Assembly: GCF_001039355.2 (NCBI RefSeq)
Contig: NW_019775576.1
Location: forward strand, 97,513 to 161,512
Length of the DNA stretch: 64,000 bases
Reading direction: 5' to 3'
From: Lingula anatina
Taxonomy: Eukaryota; Brachiopoda; Lingulata; Lingulida; Lingulidae
Shown here: piece after piece, positions 39,244 through 51,900 of the stretch
Position numbering within the stretch: position 1 is the stretch's first letter
How the letters are laid out: each line of letters starts with the position of its first letter
The notes under the pieces: model-generated
Told to the model about the DNA's origin: nothing
What the model saw: the letters and a program-made list of their open reading frames with translations, nothing else
Database searches by the model: none
Program-made: the position numbers and the translations under genes

Positions 39244-39414
39244 CCGGTGTGACAGGAATGGAAGTCCGCTAGGAACCGTGCTCCCTTTCCCATTACTTTG
39301 TACAGACGGCATTCGTCTCACATACAAACTCCGATTGTCCGACTAACCCTAACCCGTACTAATCACATGGGACCCCCGATTTCCATTCCCCGACTTCTAT
39401 TCCTGTCACACCGG
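39244..39414 (+). mobile_element. MITE family 3, CCGGTGTGACAGG ends (171 bp)
   Basis: The first 23 bases, beginning CCGGTGTGACAGGAAT, return at the right end in inverted orientation with one mismatch. It has no coding capacity. The target duplication is not clear. Related pieces are at 36658, 32109 and 55791. Confidence 0.65.
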
Positions 39415-39749
39415 CAGCAAGGGTTTGTATGGAAGTGTATTGAGTGGGAGTGGGTGGTGAAGTGTCCCACGTGGTGAACGTCAACGTTTATCAAAGACAT
39501 ATCTAAAACGACAGTCCTGTTCTTTTGGGTGTTAATATTTTGCAATACATGATTTGAATTAAAACCAGTTTTGGTAACAATTAAGGGGAAAAGAAGTCCA
39601 GTCGTTCTGTATGCATCATAAAGTTCAGGAAGATCGGTTATGAGCTTGACTGCAGATCTACTCTTCTTCCTCGAGTTCTGTCATCGATACAAAAGACATA
39701 ATACAGTATAGCCTGGTGGAATGTCAGTAGACTAAAATATATCTATCGG

Positions 39750-40040
39750 AATCTAGCCGCGGAGAAATGCCGACCATTCCTAACCCGAGAGTCACGTATT
39801 TAAATCGATGCGCGGTGTTTACCGAACCGCGTCAACGCTCGCTTCCAAATATGGATCATCACTACGCTCGCGCCCGGAGTTCATTGAGAAAAAGTTATGA
39901 ATGGCGTGCCTCGTTGTGTAATCCAGCCAGCTGGAGTACGCGAGAGGCCGCCGATGGCTCTACCGCCCCGGATACTGACTCAAGAGGACACAGTGCCACG
40001 CGCGCCTAAGAATGTTGCGGAAGACCACAAATACGACGGA
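39750..40040 (+). other. CpG-rich patch in a gene-poor region
   Basis: About 30 CpG dinucleotides fall in 290 bases, unlike the AT-rich surroundings. An 80-codon frame (39767-40009) crosses it but resembles no family I know. It could be the start of an unrecognised transcript. Confidence 0.3.
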
Positions 40041-41562
40041 TTAATTTATCTAAAGTTAATCGAATAATATAAGTCATGATTGCCTGCAGGTGCACAGTGT
40101 GTAAACTCCTCTGTTTGGGTTATTTTAGTGAAACCGCAATGTTGTTAATATAAACGTAAGAGACATAATATACAAGAGAAACAATGAAGAGTGGAACAGA
40201 GTGATAACTTAGTGATAGAAATACTTCATCAAAATAAACGACAGATACACATAAAACGTTCGACAAATATAATATAATTAAACTCTTCTTTAAAAGAAGA
40301 CAACGGTAGAAAGATTCTGCTTGGTTTTTATATTCATCTACGGATCAACTCACTCATCAATATGTCTATTGATCATTTAAGTAAATAATCATCTGTTGAA
40401 TTAGATATAGGAACTCGAGGCACTTGCCACGGCGGAATATATGTATAAATGCGTCAGGTAGAAAGATTCTGTATTTGTAAAAATACGCCAGACAATGTGG
40501 CTGATCAAATTACCCATTAATTTACCCATTCATCCGTTCTCAGATTTTTTGATAGGGTGGGTGGAGGAAGTATTATACCATTTCAGGTCGTCCTGACCTG
40601 GAAAAAAAAGAGTGAAGTTTCTACTGGCGTGAGATCATGGAACCGCCCATGTGAATTGCATAATGAGAGTGACAATAACAATGAAAAGTTCAGTGGCATC
40701 TTGGACGAAAGGAACGTATTATTCTTCCAAGGTTATGCGAATGCCCGATATTATTGTTGGATTCTTTACAGGGTATAAGTGGCATGGCAAAGACATGTTT
40801 GGTGTCTCGCCATCTAGGCCTATCTTTCTGCTTGTAAAACTTCGAAGATAGCATTACGCTTTTGAAACGAAAAACGGAAACCGGTTTGCGTCTAAAACGC
40901 GCCACATGGCAACAAATCCCCTGTACATCAAATAAATGAATAGATTTATAAATTCGTAAAGAAATGAACACATAAATGATAAACCCGACAATTAAATTAT
41001 CGACTTTCAAGTGCACTGAGGGTGTCTACGAAAATTGGCTAATCAAATTGATTAGCCATGGCTAAAAGTAGATATTAATTTAAATTGGTCCGAACGGAAT
41101 TCATTTTTTTGTCTGTATAAAAACGACTTAACTTTTTTTGCAATCTGGTACACGAAATCTACATAATACTCTCGTGTCATCGGCCAAAAACGAGGAAATT
41201 GAAAAAAGATCAACAGCATAGATTATATGTTATTACTGTATGCACCTGTTGCTTGCTTAGAAACTTGGTGATGGAATAGCAATATGGAAAGGTATTAAAT
41301 AAGCATTCAGAGTTGCTAATGGACCCAAATGAACGACTACCCTCCCCCCCCCCCCCCACACACACACACACACACAAACACACATATATTACACTTCTAC
41401 CTGGTTACATCTTTGACTTTACGAGGATTTTCTTTACGGTCTTTACCCCATGGTATGTTTATGAGCGCCCGATATGTAGGCATTGAACTCGCAGTTATTG
41501 TATAAGGGCGAAATCGTCTGGAAAATGCATTTATTGAAAATTTAGGCTATCATTTGTCTAGC

Positions 41563-41605
<43 letters not shown>

Positions 41606-43093
41606 GAGGGAGAGAGAGAGAGAGAGAGGCATGCCTGACAAGGTCCAATCTGAGCCAGGAAGATGATTGGTGACGGTAAGGTGACAGGCCTGAAAACCAA
41701 AGCCAAGAGGGTCATCGTATCATCAACCTGTTGGTATCGATCGGTCGTTTTTCCCGACCGCGAGGATCGGGACCACGTCGTTACCTGCTGATACACATGT
41801 ACATGTTCACACGTGCGCGTGTCGTTTGACACAGATCTTTTCAACTTGGATCTTCATGACTCACATCTTTCCTAAATGACGTTTTATGCGTAATTGAGCT
41901 ACCCTAATGACAATGTTAAAGAGAATCTCACAAATGGCTTCCCGTCGTAAGGATGTCCCCGTCGTTATCTTAATATGATAATTATAACACCTGAGCGTGT
42001 TCCACAAGGTAGAGACTTTTTGATACAATCTATATATAGGTTTGAGTCACCCGCACCAAAAGGTGTCAGGCACTATTTAGCTTAGACCCCGCAGTACCTG
42101 GCAGTTTGTCAAAATCGGTTCTAACTGTCCCTCTAATTGCTAGCCACTCCCCTCAAAGGGGCATCGACGAATGACCTATGTGGTCACAAAATTAACCAGG
42201 AAGACGACAGTTAAAAGGCAACAGACGATCCCAAAGAAATTCATTTGAGATTCGAAAGAACAAGTCAGCGGTATTGACACAGAACTTCTGCAACCGGCTA
42301 TTTCATAAAGACAACTCAGAGTGCAGTAAAGGTTCGAATATTTAAAGGTAAAAATATGTATGTCTCGACACTTTTAAGATTAATTAAAATTATTTTAGGT
42401 ATTAATTTTATTACGTAAAAAGGCATTACAAATGTATATTGATTCAACGTTAAATTTAGATTCCTAACGTTTGATGTCGTGTTAGAAAGAATGTGGAAAT
42501 GTTTGCGATAGAATGGTCGATATACATTGGTAAACATGCCGTCAGAAGGATGATAAAATGGTAGTTTTGGATTAGGTATTGTGACGCAATCTCTGATCTG
42601 ATCTGATTTCGTTCTGTACTCTGCGCTTTAGTGTCCTATGTGGACTGTCTTGACAACTAGCGCCTGTCTATGCGGGCAGCCCACCTTTGGACGAATAAAC
42701 GGTTAAAGATAAGATGGGATTTCCGAAGCAATATATTGCCCGAAAATGTAATAATTTCGCAAGTTATTACAAGTAAAAATTCGTAACATGCCTACTAGTT
42801 AAGAATTCTGTGAATCTCCCTGAGCACCGACGCAGAGTTTTATCTGTCACAGGTTTACACACTCAGGAACTCGTTGTGTTGGCCTTATCCAAATTTTACA
42901 ATGCAGTCAGTGCAGTAACGTCGTAGTCTACGTAGTTTAGGTCGATTCGGTAATGCTCTTTATTGTGTAATATAAATGCCCCCTTCTAGCTGCTATAGGT
43001 GTAGTTATGAGGCATGCTGGGGTGTCAAAAGTTATTTGGAGATATCGGATTACTGTTTTTTAATCGTTCTGACCTACGTATGAAGTGTTATAC

Positions 43094-43147
<54 letters not shown>

Positions 43148-44432
43148 TATATACTAAGTTGCCTATTAAGATAAAACCAGTGCCACTATAACCAAGCCTA
43201 CTGACATGTATATGGAACGGTACAGTGTCTATTCTATCCCTTTTTACCATTCTTCCCTCTCCTCTCCTTCTCTCTCTCCTATCTTTATTTTTCCCCTTTC
43301 CTCTCTCTCTCTTTTTTACTCACATTCCTCCTTGCCTCCGATTGTGAATACAAGTCTTATTATTCTAGCCACTACGTAGAAAATATATACAAACACAAGA
43401 ATTGAACGAGTATCGCTGACATTAGCCGCTATCCACACCACCTGGCAATTAGCTGTTCTTTTTATATCTTTCTGTCTGGCAAAGTGCATATTTCTACTAA
43501 CAATTTCATCAGGTGAAAACTGATATAGCTTTATTTGTAAATTCGTGCAAGTGAAGGCGCGCTCAATTATCATTTAGTCTTACATTTTACGTAAATTGAT
43601 ATCTTTTATCTCCTCCGATTTTTGCGGCTATTGATCATTCCTTTGTTCCACAAAGATATAAATAGTGTTTCCTTTGCTGGATTACTGAATTTACTTACCT
43701 ACTGATTTATTGAATTCTGGCATTAATTGTTATAGTGCTTATCATCACCATAACTACGGTCAACAAATCAAGCACGAAACAACGGGAAAAAATGAGACGG
43801 GTTCAAATGTATGGGAATTCAATCATTCTTCCGCCTACCCATCTGTTAAACACTGAAATCAACTCCAATGATCACTTCTCATTGCATCAGCTGACGCCTA
43901 AGTCAACTTGGGTGCAAAGTGATACGAAAATCCAACAAAATCGATTTCGCGGGGGTGGGGATGAAAAGTGTACGAAGCGAATGTGCAAAATTTTTGTACC
44001 TGAAACCTCGGGCACATCTAGCTGATCAACTGTTTTTTTTTTCATCCTGGATTTTAGAGATTGCTGAAAAAGCATTCTTATAATAAGAATGCTGAAAAAG
44101 CATTCTTATTATAAACGTGTTTCTGCTGCTTGGAAATATATATATTAGAAACTCAGGGTAGCTCTGTCATACCCCGTTAGGCAAAACATCTTTGTTGTGT
44201 GCCCAGGGGAGAAAAAAAGCACTTTCTGAAAATGGAATCACAAGACTGTCTATAGCATTCGATTCCGAGGAAACGATTTTCTCACCAAAACTGCGCATGT
44301 TCTAGCTGAAGCCCCAGGGCGGATTTACATTAATGTTAGGCCCACCCCTTTCTGTTGCTTTCTCTAATAGCGGGTCGCCTAATTAATCTGAATTCGAACA
44401 GGCTGGGTCGTCCATGTAGACAACCCAATACG
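40041..44432. other. Gene-poor stretch
   Basis: Holds a C run followed by CA repeats (41341-41376), GA and TC arrays and the 28-bp tandem duplication. No gene recognised. Confidence 0.5.
44063..44115 (+). repeat. 28-bp tandem duplication that also forms hairpins
   Basis: The unit gctgaaaaagcattcttat is repeated with a 28-base period. AGCATTCTTA and its inverted partner TAAGAATGCT make two overlapping near-perfect palindromes. Confidence 0.65.
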
Positions 44433-44437
44433 CTCTC

Positions 44438-44619
44438 CAGGGGCGGATCCAGAGATATTTTATAACAATCTTCCAATCTGTGTTGATCCATCCACCACTT
44501 TTGACCATCTTCCGACAGAAAAAAAATTAGATGCCCAAAATAAGATGCCCGTCAATGTAAACTTGAAACATTCTGACCGTCTCTTGGAAGACAAAAAGTG
44601 CGGCTTCTTTCCGCCTGTG
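44438..44619 (-). mobile_element. MITE family 2, GGAAGACGGTC subfamily, reverse copy (182 bp)
   Basis: It starts caggggcggatccagag and ends ttccgcctgtg. CTCTC flanks both sides (44433-44437 and 44620-44624). The interior aligns end to end with the reverse complement of 19127-19294. A solo end-like cagggcggattta lies at 44315, about 120 bases upstream. Confidence 0.75.
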
Positions 44620-44729
44620 CTCTCTGAGGGTCCCAGAAAGTATTTTTTTTTGACACTAGATGTTCTCAGATATTTCTCCTGCTTATGATGGGCTAATCTG
44701 AATCTAGTTATTAAATTTATATATTTCGA

Positions 44730-44733
44730 CAAA

Positions 44734-44768
<35 letters not shown>
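44730..44768 (+). repeat. (AAAT)n microsatellite
   Basis: About ten AAAT units. A matching ATTT array lies at 57332-57376 in intron 6 of the CYP51-like gene, and an ATT array at 58243-58290 in its intron 8. Confidence 0.95.
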
Positions 44769-44931
44769 AAATAGACAAATGGTAGGTTATAGACCTTTTC
44801 TACATGTTTTAGCACCAGGTAAGATAAACATAAAATGCACGCGTTATTAATAAATCCTGCATATTCGCTGACATTGGCTTTTACTGTGATGCTCTCACTT
44901 AGACGAGAAAGTTTCAATAATTCCTCCAAAT

Positions 44932-45168
44932 GCACAGCGGTTAACCAATGAGAGGATTCCAGGTATTAACTATCCCTTGATTAATTCTATGTGTCGCGAT
45001 CGTATTTCTTGAATCTCGTGGCTTTTGGTCACGTTTTTAATACCGATAATATCTCGGAAGGCACAGCAGTCAACTAATGAGGAGATTTTAGGTATTAACT
45101 ATCCCTTGATTAAGTCTCGTGAGTCGCAAACGTGTTTCTTGAATCTCGTGACTTGTGATCACGTTTCG
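44932..45168 (+). repeat. Direct tandem duplication, period about 129 bp
   Basis: The copy at 44932 (cacagcggttaaccaatgag ... ctcgtggcttttggtcacgt) recurs from 45061 with scattered changes. The block tattaactatcccttgatta is identical in both. No open frame spans it. Confidence 0.7.
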
Positions 45169-45530
45169 CTAGCAATCAAAGTAACGCGTGCGGTCTTCAC
45201 TGTCAGCTATTTTGAAACTCCTGGCTAACCTGCTAATCAAGAACTTGAGGCAAACAAAACATCTCCACATACCACATTAAACATTGTAGTCGTGCACAAT
45301 TATTGTCACCGTGGTCAACACTTGTCCTCTTTGTCTTCCTTGTTGTCTTGAAATTAAACCGTTTGCTCACGAAGCGAACAAGCAGAACGTACACGAACAA
45401 AATGCCCACCATCTCAGTGTGTGCTTCTATGTTTAAACAATGTGTAAGCATTTTTTTTAAAGGGAAGCTGTTTGCCAATGATCTAGATGTGACTCTATGA
45501 TTATATTGTGGTCTCGTGTTATTCTGTTGT

Positions 45531-45589
45531 AGCCTAGTGTTAGTGTACCATAGCCTAGTGTTAGTGTACCATAGTCTAGTGTTATCTCA
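45531..45589 (+). repeat. 21-bp minisatellite, 2.8 copies
   Basis: The unit agcctagtgttagtgtaccat is repeated twice exactly, then once partially with one change. Confidence 0.8.
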
Positions 45590-47806
45590 TCGCATTTGTC
45601 AAACTCTATTACTTCAATTTTACCTATACGTCCTGGTGCAAAAGTTACAATAAGCATTTATTCATATCTTGGACATATTTGTAATTTTGCTCATGTTCAT
45701 ATTAGGCAGTAGATCTCGGCTTCCAAGGTAAAAAATTAACACAAATGTAACTCCGAAGGCACGTTCCTCGGTTTAAACGTGCTTCTCCATCTCCAAATAC
45801 GCTATGCCATTATGTGAAAAATCAGAAATAGAAAGTTCAATTATAGGGTGTTTTCTTCCATGGCTAAACCATACACGTATTGAATTCCCATTATGAGACA
45901 AAAGTATAGATAATGGGTAGCAATTATGTAATGCTCGGAACGAAGCTTATCAACACTTATTGTGGAGATATCCATGATAAACTGTGACCTGCAGAAGCAT
46001 TTGTTACTGGAAAATAGGACATGTGGCACTGCCATTGCGACTTTTTTCTTTCTGAATTAAGGAGCTTTATGCAGTAGCCCTCAAAGGGCGTGCTAAAACA
46101 TAAGATTATACAAGGCATCAGCACTGGAGGTGCAATAAATCGCAAAATGCTCCCAGCTGTAGTTTTCCATTGATACGACTATTAAATCCACTCTGTATAC
46201 AATATGCAAAACTTTGTAAAATTTTATATAATTTTTGATGATTTTAATGCTTAAAGTAATAGAAATATCCATATATTTTTACGGTCAGCCGATTAAGACT
46301 TATTAATCGTACGCGCTTTTACAAAACTAGCTATCTTATTCATCAGCTAAAAGAAAATAAAAGCCTATAAGTTTTAATACCTTCATAAACAGAGTTTTCT
46401 TTTGTGCGGTCATCCTTTAATACTCTGGTCACTATTCATGAACCGCTGTCCGGAAGTCGGCTACCGTTAATATCCATTCTCTGTTTGATTAGGAATTTAG
46501 AGTGGCATTTTAACTTTGTGAAACCGCTTTTGATTCCATTATCAAACATATTGTATGCTACTTGTCACAAACATACATGTGAAACTTTCTTTGTGCGTCG
46601 TGGTTTGGTCAGGTATGCCAGTGATTGACTGTGAAAAGGGGTCTATCAATTGATTGTCCCCAAACCGCAAAGGATCAGTGAGATCGAGAGACTGATAAGT
46701 CTGAAGGAGCGCTGCTTTTGCCTGTTTTGTTTCCCGCCTTCGCATTTAACACCTGTATATTACTCTATTAAAATTTTGACAATCGATGACTTTTTCTGTA
46801 ACTTCCGGAGTAGTTGTGGCACAACAAAGGTAGGTAATAATAGACGGAAATACCGAACGCTATCGGAGGAAATTCTTGATTGGTTCGGAGTCCACAGCCG
46901 TCGAAAGGCAGACATGTGTAAAGAAAACAAATTATATTTATCTTAGTTAGCATCAATCGTTTTAAAGAATTCTTGAAGAGTTGGCGAATATCAGAAGAGC
47001 GTCCTTCGCATACAAAAAAATCCAAGGTAATCAGAAGCTTTATATTAGATATTTTTACGAAGGTTTTAGTAAATATTGAAATAATATGTGTAGATCAAGC
47101 AACGTATTCATGTTATTACGAGAATAAAAAGATGAAATGAGAGCACTGAAGATTCAATTATCTAAAAAAAAAGCTTGGTACAAACTGCATTTTGCACACG
47201 GTAGTTTTTATCAAATTCTTATATAATATTTGTTTTTATTCCATCGTGTGTCCCGTTCGTTTTTAAATGTTAGCAAAATTTGTATTTGTATTTACCTAAA
47301 CAGTTAAATGGGTGGTTTGATTCAGTTTAAAATTCTTTAACGAATACGATCACCGTTAAATAATATGTACTTCAATAGGCCATGTAAAAAATCGGTTGGC
47401 CAATGTGGAAAACACGTTTGCATACAATGTTTTGTATGATTGGGAATTCTTATCTCATCATTGATAAAAAATAATGATAAAAACATGGCCAAAATTTAGT
47501 TTTTATCTTCATATTTCTGTCCAACAATCCGAAGCTTAGGCCTACACACTTAAGTTTTTCAGTTGATTTTGTTGCTAGCTATATTTCACGTTGAAGACCA
47601 CGCGTTTTCCCTGAAATGCGGTTACGCTTAATGGTTGTTTTATTTCAAAGTATCATTTTGATCTTCAAAAAAGGAAATCCTTAATAAAAGACTTGAATGT
47701 AATTTAAATATCACATTCGGATCGAAAACAGATTCAAGGATAAAATGATCACCTTAAATTTAATCAACTTGGTGCGTCAACGGATTCTCATAAATACACA
47801 GACTTA
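45590..47806. other. Gene-poor stretch
   Basis: AT-rich sequence. Open frames of up to 98 codons on both strands around 46.4-47.0 kb overlap each other and show no family similarity. Confidence 0.45.
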
Positions 47807-48021
47807 GACTGCATTCCCACAGATTTAGATCGATCCATCTGGACCGACCTAACTCCCTGGGGGTTCACGCTACATTGCTGTCAGTCGAGCGCGCACGGAA
47901 GTTAATTACCCCCTTACAGCTTTTGGTAGGCGGGGCAGACATTTAAGCCGGCTAAGCTGACAGTAATCTAGTGAGACTCCCCACGGGGATAGATCGATCT
48001 AAAATCTGTGGGAATGCAGTC
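47807..48021 (+). mobile_element. MITE family 1, complete copy with 20-bp perfect inverted ends
   Basis: The first 20 bases (gactgcattcccacagattt) are the exact reverse complement of the last 20. Inner sequence matches the 375-599 copy in inverted orientation, for example the cttacagctttt and gtagactccccac-like segments. TTA precedes it and ATA follows. It is non-coding. Confidence 0.75.
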
Positions 48022-48198
48022 ATAAGCTAGCCCATGTAGATGCCGTATTCTAAATAAGAAGATGGTGAATTTTCCTTCAGCCTTGAGTAACCACAGTGGG
48101 ATTTACAACCATATCACCACCGGACCCCGGGGGAGGGGGGATGGTGGGAGGGTATCGTAATGTTTCTATGCTTACCTTCGCTGGACAAATGTAAATTA

Positions 48199-48460
48199 GA
48201 CCCCATTCCCACAAACACACCATCGGTCTACGTCGATCGACCCAACTCCGAGGGGTCTCCTGCTAAGTGCAGTCAGCTTAACCGAATGCCGCACCTCTTG
48301 TTTCTAACGTGTTTGTATAATCTCCAGTTTTTTTTTCTGTATTCTACTTAACGCCAGAAGAAGGCGTGTTTTAAGATATGTTAAACTTCTGGGACTTGGC
48401 GACAGTCCCCGCACGGTTGGGTCAACCCACGTAAGCCGATGTGTCTATGGGAATTGTCCC
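48199..48460 (+). mobile_element. MITE family 1, diverged complete copy flanked by TTA
   Basis: The left end is gaccccattcccaca and the right end tctatgggaattgtccc. TTA lies on both sides (48196-48198 and 48461-48463). The inner parts are strongly diverged or partly replaced. It starts only 177 bases after the previous copy. Confidence 0.6.
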
Positions 48461-48463
48461 TTA

Positions 48464-48867
48464 GGGTGTAAAGACAAGGATAAACAGCATGAAAGTGTTC
48501 GTAGGCTTTCGCACAGGTAAAATAACATTTGACAAAGTTGATAATTATTTCATGGAGTAAGTAATAATTCTTGCTAGTCTATAAAGGGGACAAAAAGAGG
48601 ATTTTCATTGTATTTAGTAAATAACGAGTTGTGAAATAGTAAAAGTTGTATCGTTAAAGGTAGTATCGCAACAGTTTGGAAGGGGTTTTTAACTTAATTT
48701 TTGATCTAAGCACGAAATAACAACGTGTTTCCAACAGAAAGGGTTAGAAAATGGAATAAGTAATAAGCAAAAGGAACTTAGAAAGACTTAATTGGACGCC
48801 TTAGACATATATTGTTTGGTACATGTATATTTATTTCAGTAAAACATATTTAGATCATATAAGAGTT

Positions 48868-48919
<52 letters not shown>

Positions 48920-51900
48920 GCGTGCTCTCTGTCTCTCAGTGTGCGTATACACGTGTATGTGTTCGCACACATTGCGTATACTTATGGCATAGGTGCCGCC
49001 CATGTGCATCAACGTTTATATAACGTTACAATCATCCGTAAAATGGCCATGACGGAGAGCGGGTTGCTGTGTCATATCTGATACGTTCCGCCCCTATGTG
49101 CGACATTTTATTTTCATTATATTAAGATTGACGTTGCTACGTCAGTTCTGTGCTATTTTAGTATTAAATGATCACGCAGACGAACGGAAATGTGGGTACG
49201 GGACAATAAATTGGGTGAGGTGATTATAAGCCACTTGACAATTACAGACACCTGTATCCCTAAATGCATTAATTGACAAAGTGGATGGTACTGTTTATCC
49301 CACCTGTTAATTGATCATTTGATACTTTCATTTATAAGTGGAGTTTGCTGACGTGTAGCTCTGATGCCAGCTTGGACCACAACTTCAAATCTGCTGATCA
49401 GGCTAGTGAACTTGTGACCTTGAAAGTGACCTTGAACTGGTCAGCGAAATGAATTTAAAGACACGCGACATTAGATGTAGAAAACTATGGGTGGGTGGGA
49501 GGGGGTGGGGGTGGGGGTCGACATCTCTGTTCCCTCGAATTTCAAGTAAAATATCTCCATCATCCCAATAACATCTCGTCTCTCCTTCATCCTCTCCACC
49601 TTGCGTCGATGGGTATTGTGAGAGGAAGAGACCGAGTGGGTGTTGTTCGGTATCACGATCAGTTTCAACTATGTGAGACGGGTGTATTCATTTTGAAATG
49701 CATTCAGTTGAATGTACAGGCTGACTTAGAGCCGGTTCTTTTAACCCATCTCGACCAGGCTTCGACGATGACGATGATGATGGTTGACCGATACCAGCAT
49801 TTCCTCACTTTCCATTGGCAATCAGTTTCAAAGCGTAGCAAAATGAGTATTATCTGAGGTCGAGTTTAGACCCAGTATGCCGTTTAGAATATAAAGATTG
49901 TGGTTATATGTTTCCTTATATGTTTCCATGAAATTGGCTTTATGACCCTTAGGTCTGTGGTGGAGGGTAATGTAGTACAGCTAGTGAGTTTTTGAACAGT
50001 TTTACCTCAGTAGAAATATATAGATGCAGAAAAATGGGAGAAAGGGAGGTCGAAGAGATTTATCAGCGCACCAAAGATGGAGAAGCTTCTATTTGACAAA
50101 AATGTAATCCATATGCTTAAACTGAGAAGAAAAAAGCACAATGAATATTATTCCATATTTCCTAGTTGCGCTTTACCCATTAAGGAACTTACTATACAAA
50201 CAGTGTTAGTGCGTTGGAGTGCAGCATGCATTAGGAGCATCGAATTCAATATGTTGCCAACCGCATTCTATTGGGTATTAGCAATAATCTATTGGGTATT
50301 TTAATCTATCATTAATTGCCCTTATTGTCCTTGCATTTTCATTCTGAAGCGTTTTTTTGCCTCCCACGCCCTCCTAGAAGACAAGCAGTTAAAGCGCTAT
50401 ACGGGTTTTAATCACATTTATGTACCCTCGAGGGCATCTTCCGAGAAAGACGCGTAAGGTCAAATTACTTTGCCAGGGCCACTTGTCTCCGTGACCATGT
50501 TCTTTCTTTTCATAAATTCAATTTTGAAATGATTTGGGAAATCAGTCCTATTGTTATAACTAATGACAGCAGATATGTGGACTGTAGTAAGAAGGTACGG
50601 TGGTTTTTGTCGATTTCAGAAAAATCGTTGATAAAGAATGTAGGGAATTGAAATAGTTTTTATTGAAACTGAATTTTTTTTTTGCCTGATTACCAAAGTA
50701 ATTTGTTTTACTGTCATTTTGAAACCTGCTAGTTTCAATGTATATGTATATGTGACTACATGCATGTACGTATATATATGTAAATGCATGTCAATAAATG
50801 GTAAGTGATCGTTACAAGCAGGTTTCTAATAAATCAGCATGAAAATTAAGATATATTTGCATAAAGCCAGGTGTAAATAAGATAAAATGACCCAGTTGGG
50901 TTAAAAATTGTATAAGTATAAATTTTATAAATGGCCTAGTTGGGTAAAAATTAGAGACCCTTTATTTAGTTATTTCATTTTATTATTAGTATTAGACTTA
51001 TCTTTTTTATTTTGTTAAGGGTACTCTTCGGAAAGGTGCACAGGGGAAAGGGATCCACACCTTCCTATATCTCCCCCTCTCTCTCGATCTCTCTCTCTGA
51101 TTGACAGCAAATCATTTCGCTGCATTGAATCCGTTCACAATCATTTTACACCCATTACTTCAGTTCAAGCGGATGGTGACTTTCGTCTGTAAATCACCGT
51201 GAAAATCACTTAAACTAATTCACAGTCGCACAACCGGAAGCGTTTAGCTAGATAATTACGAGACCACCTGTGCGTACCTGCAATCTCTCTCTCCATTCAC
51301 CCCCCCCCCCCCCCACTCTCTCTCTCTCTCTCTCTCTTTATTCCGTGGTGCTGCGATAACACTCCGCTCGCCAAGCTCACAATTTTTTTTCAGATGCGTG
51401 CCAATACTTGGGTCTGGGAAGGGCCTCCGTCTGACCACTCTTTGATGTTGTCTAGTACGTTCCTCTGTCTGCTTTTGAAATTTTTTAGTATGTGAGATGG
51501 ATATGATGATCCTCTGAAGTTTAGTGGTTACCGATGCCACATTATTCAGTGATTAGTGTGAGGGTGCGCTCCTGCGTGAGCGTGCTATTGAGTGAGTCAA
51601 AACGTGTTGCATGCGCTTGCATGTTTCTTATGCCATGCATTAACTCGTTTTGATAAACGTGTTCGTGTGCGTTTTTGGGTGCTGCACGGCTGAGAAATAG
51701 GCAAACGTGCACATTTTTACGCATGTGACAAAGTAGATGGTGACACATGCTTCCATCATCAATATATAATTATTTAGAACTTGTTTGAGGTTATTATTTA
51801 ATTTTTTAACTCCACGCGTTTTCGTAATTTCCTTCTATACAACGAAAGTTACTGAACGCCAATTTCCATTAAATGCCATATCCTGCTCTTCCCGACTCCC

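Noticed and set aside
39767-40009. 80-codon frame in the CpG-rich block
   Set aside because: No recognisable domain; kept only as a possible transcript start, not as a gene.
42325-42345. GGTTCGA as a tRNA B box
   Set aside because: No matching A box or cloverleaf around this or the other GGTTCGA sites (13665, 52198).
45531-45589. Short repeats as a CRISPR array
   Set aside because: The units are contiguous with no spacers, and the genome is animal.
46404-47025. Several frames on both strands, up to 98 codons
   Set aside because: They overlap each other and lack similarity, splice logic or a promoter.
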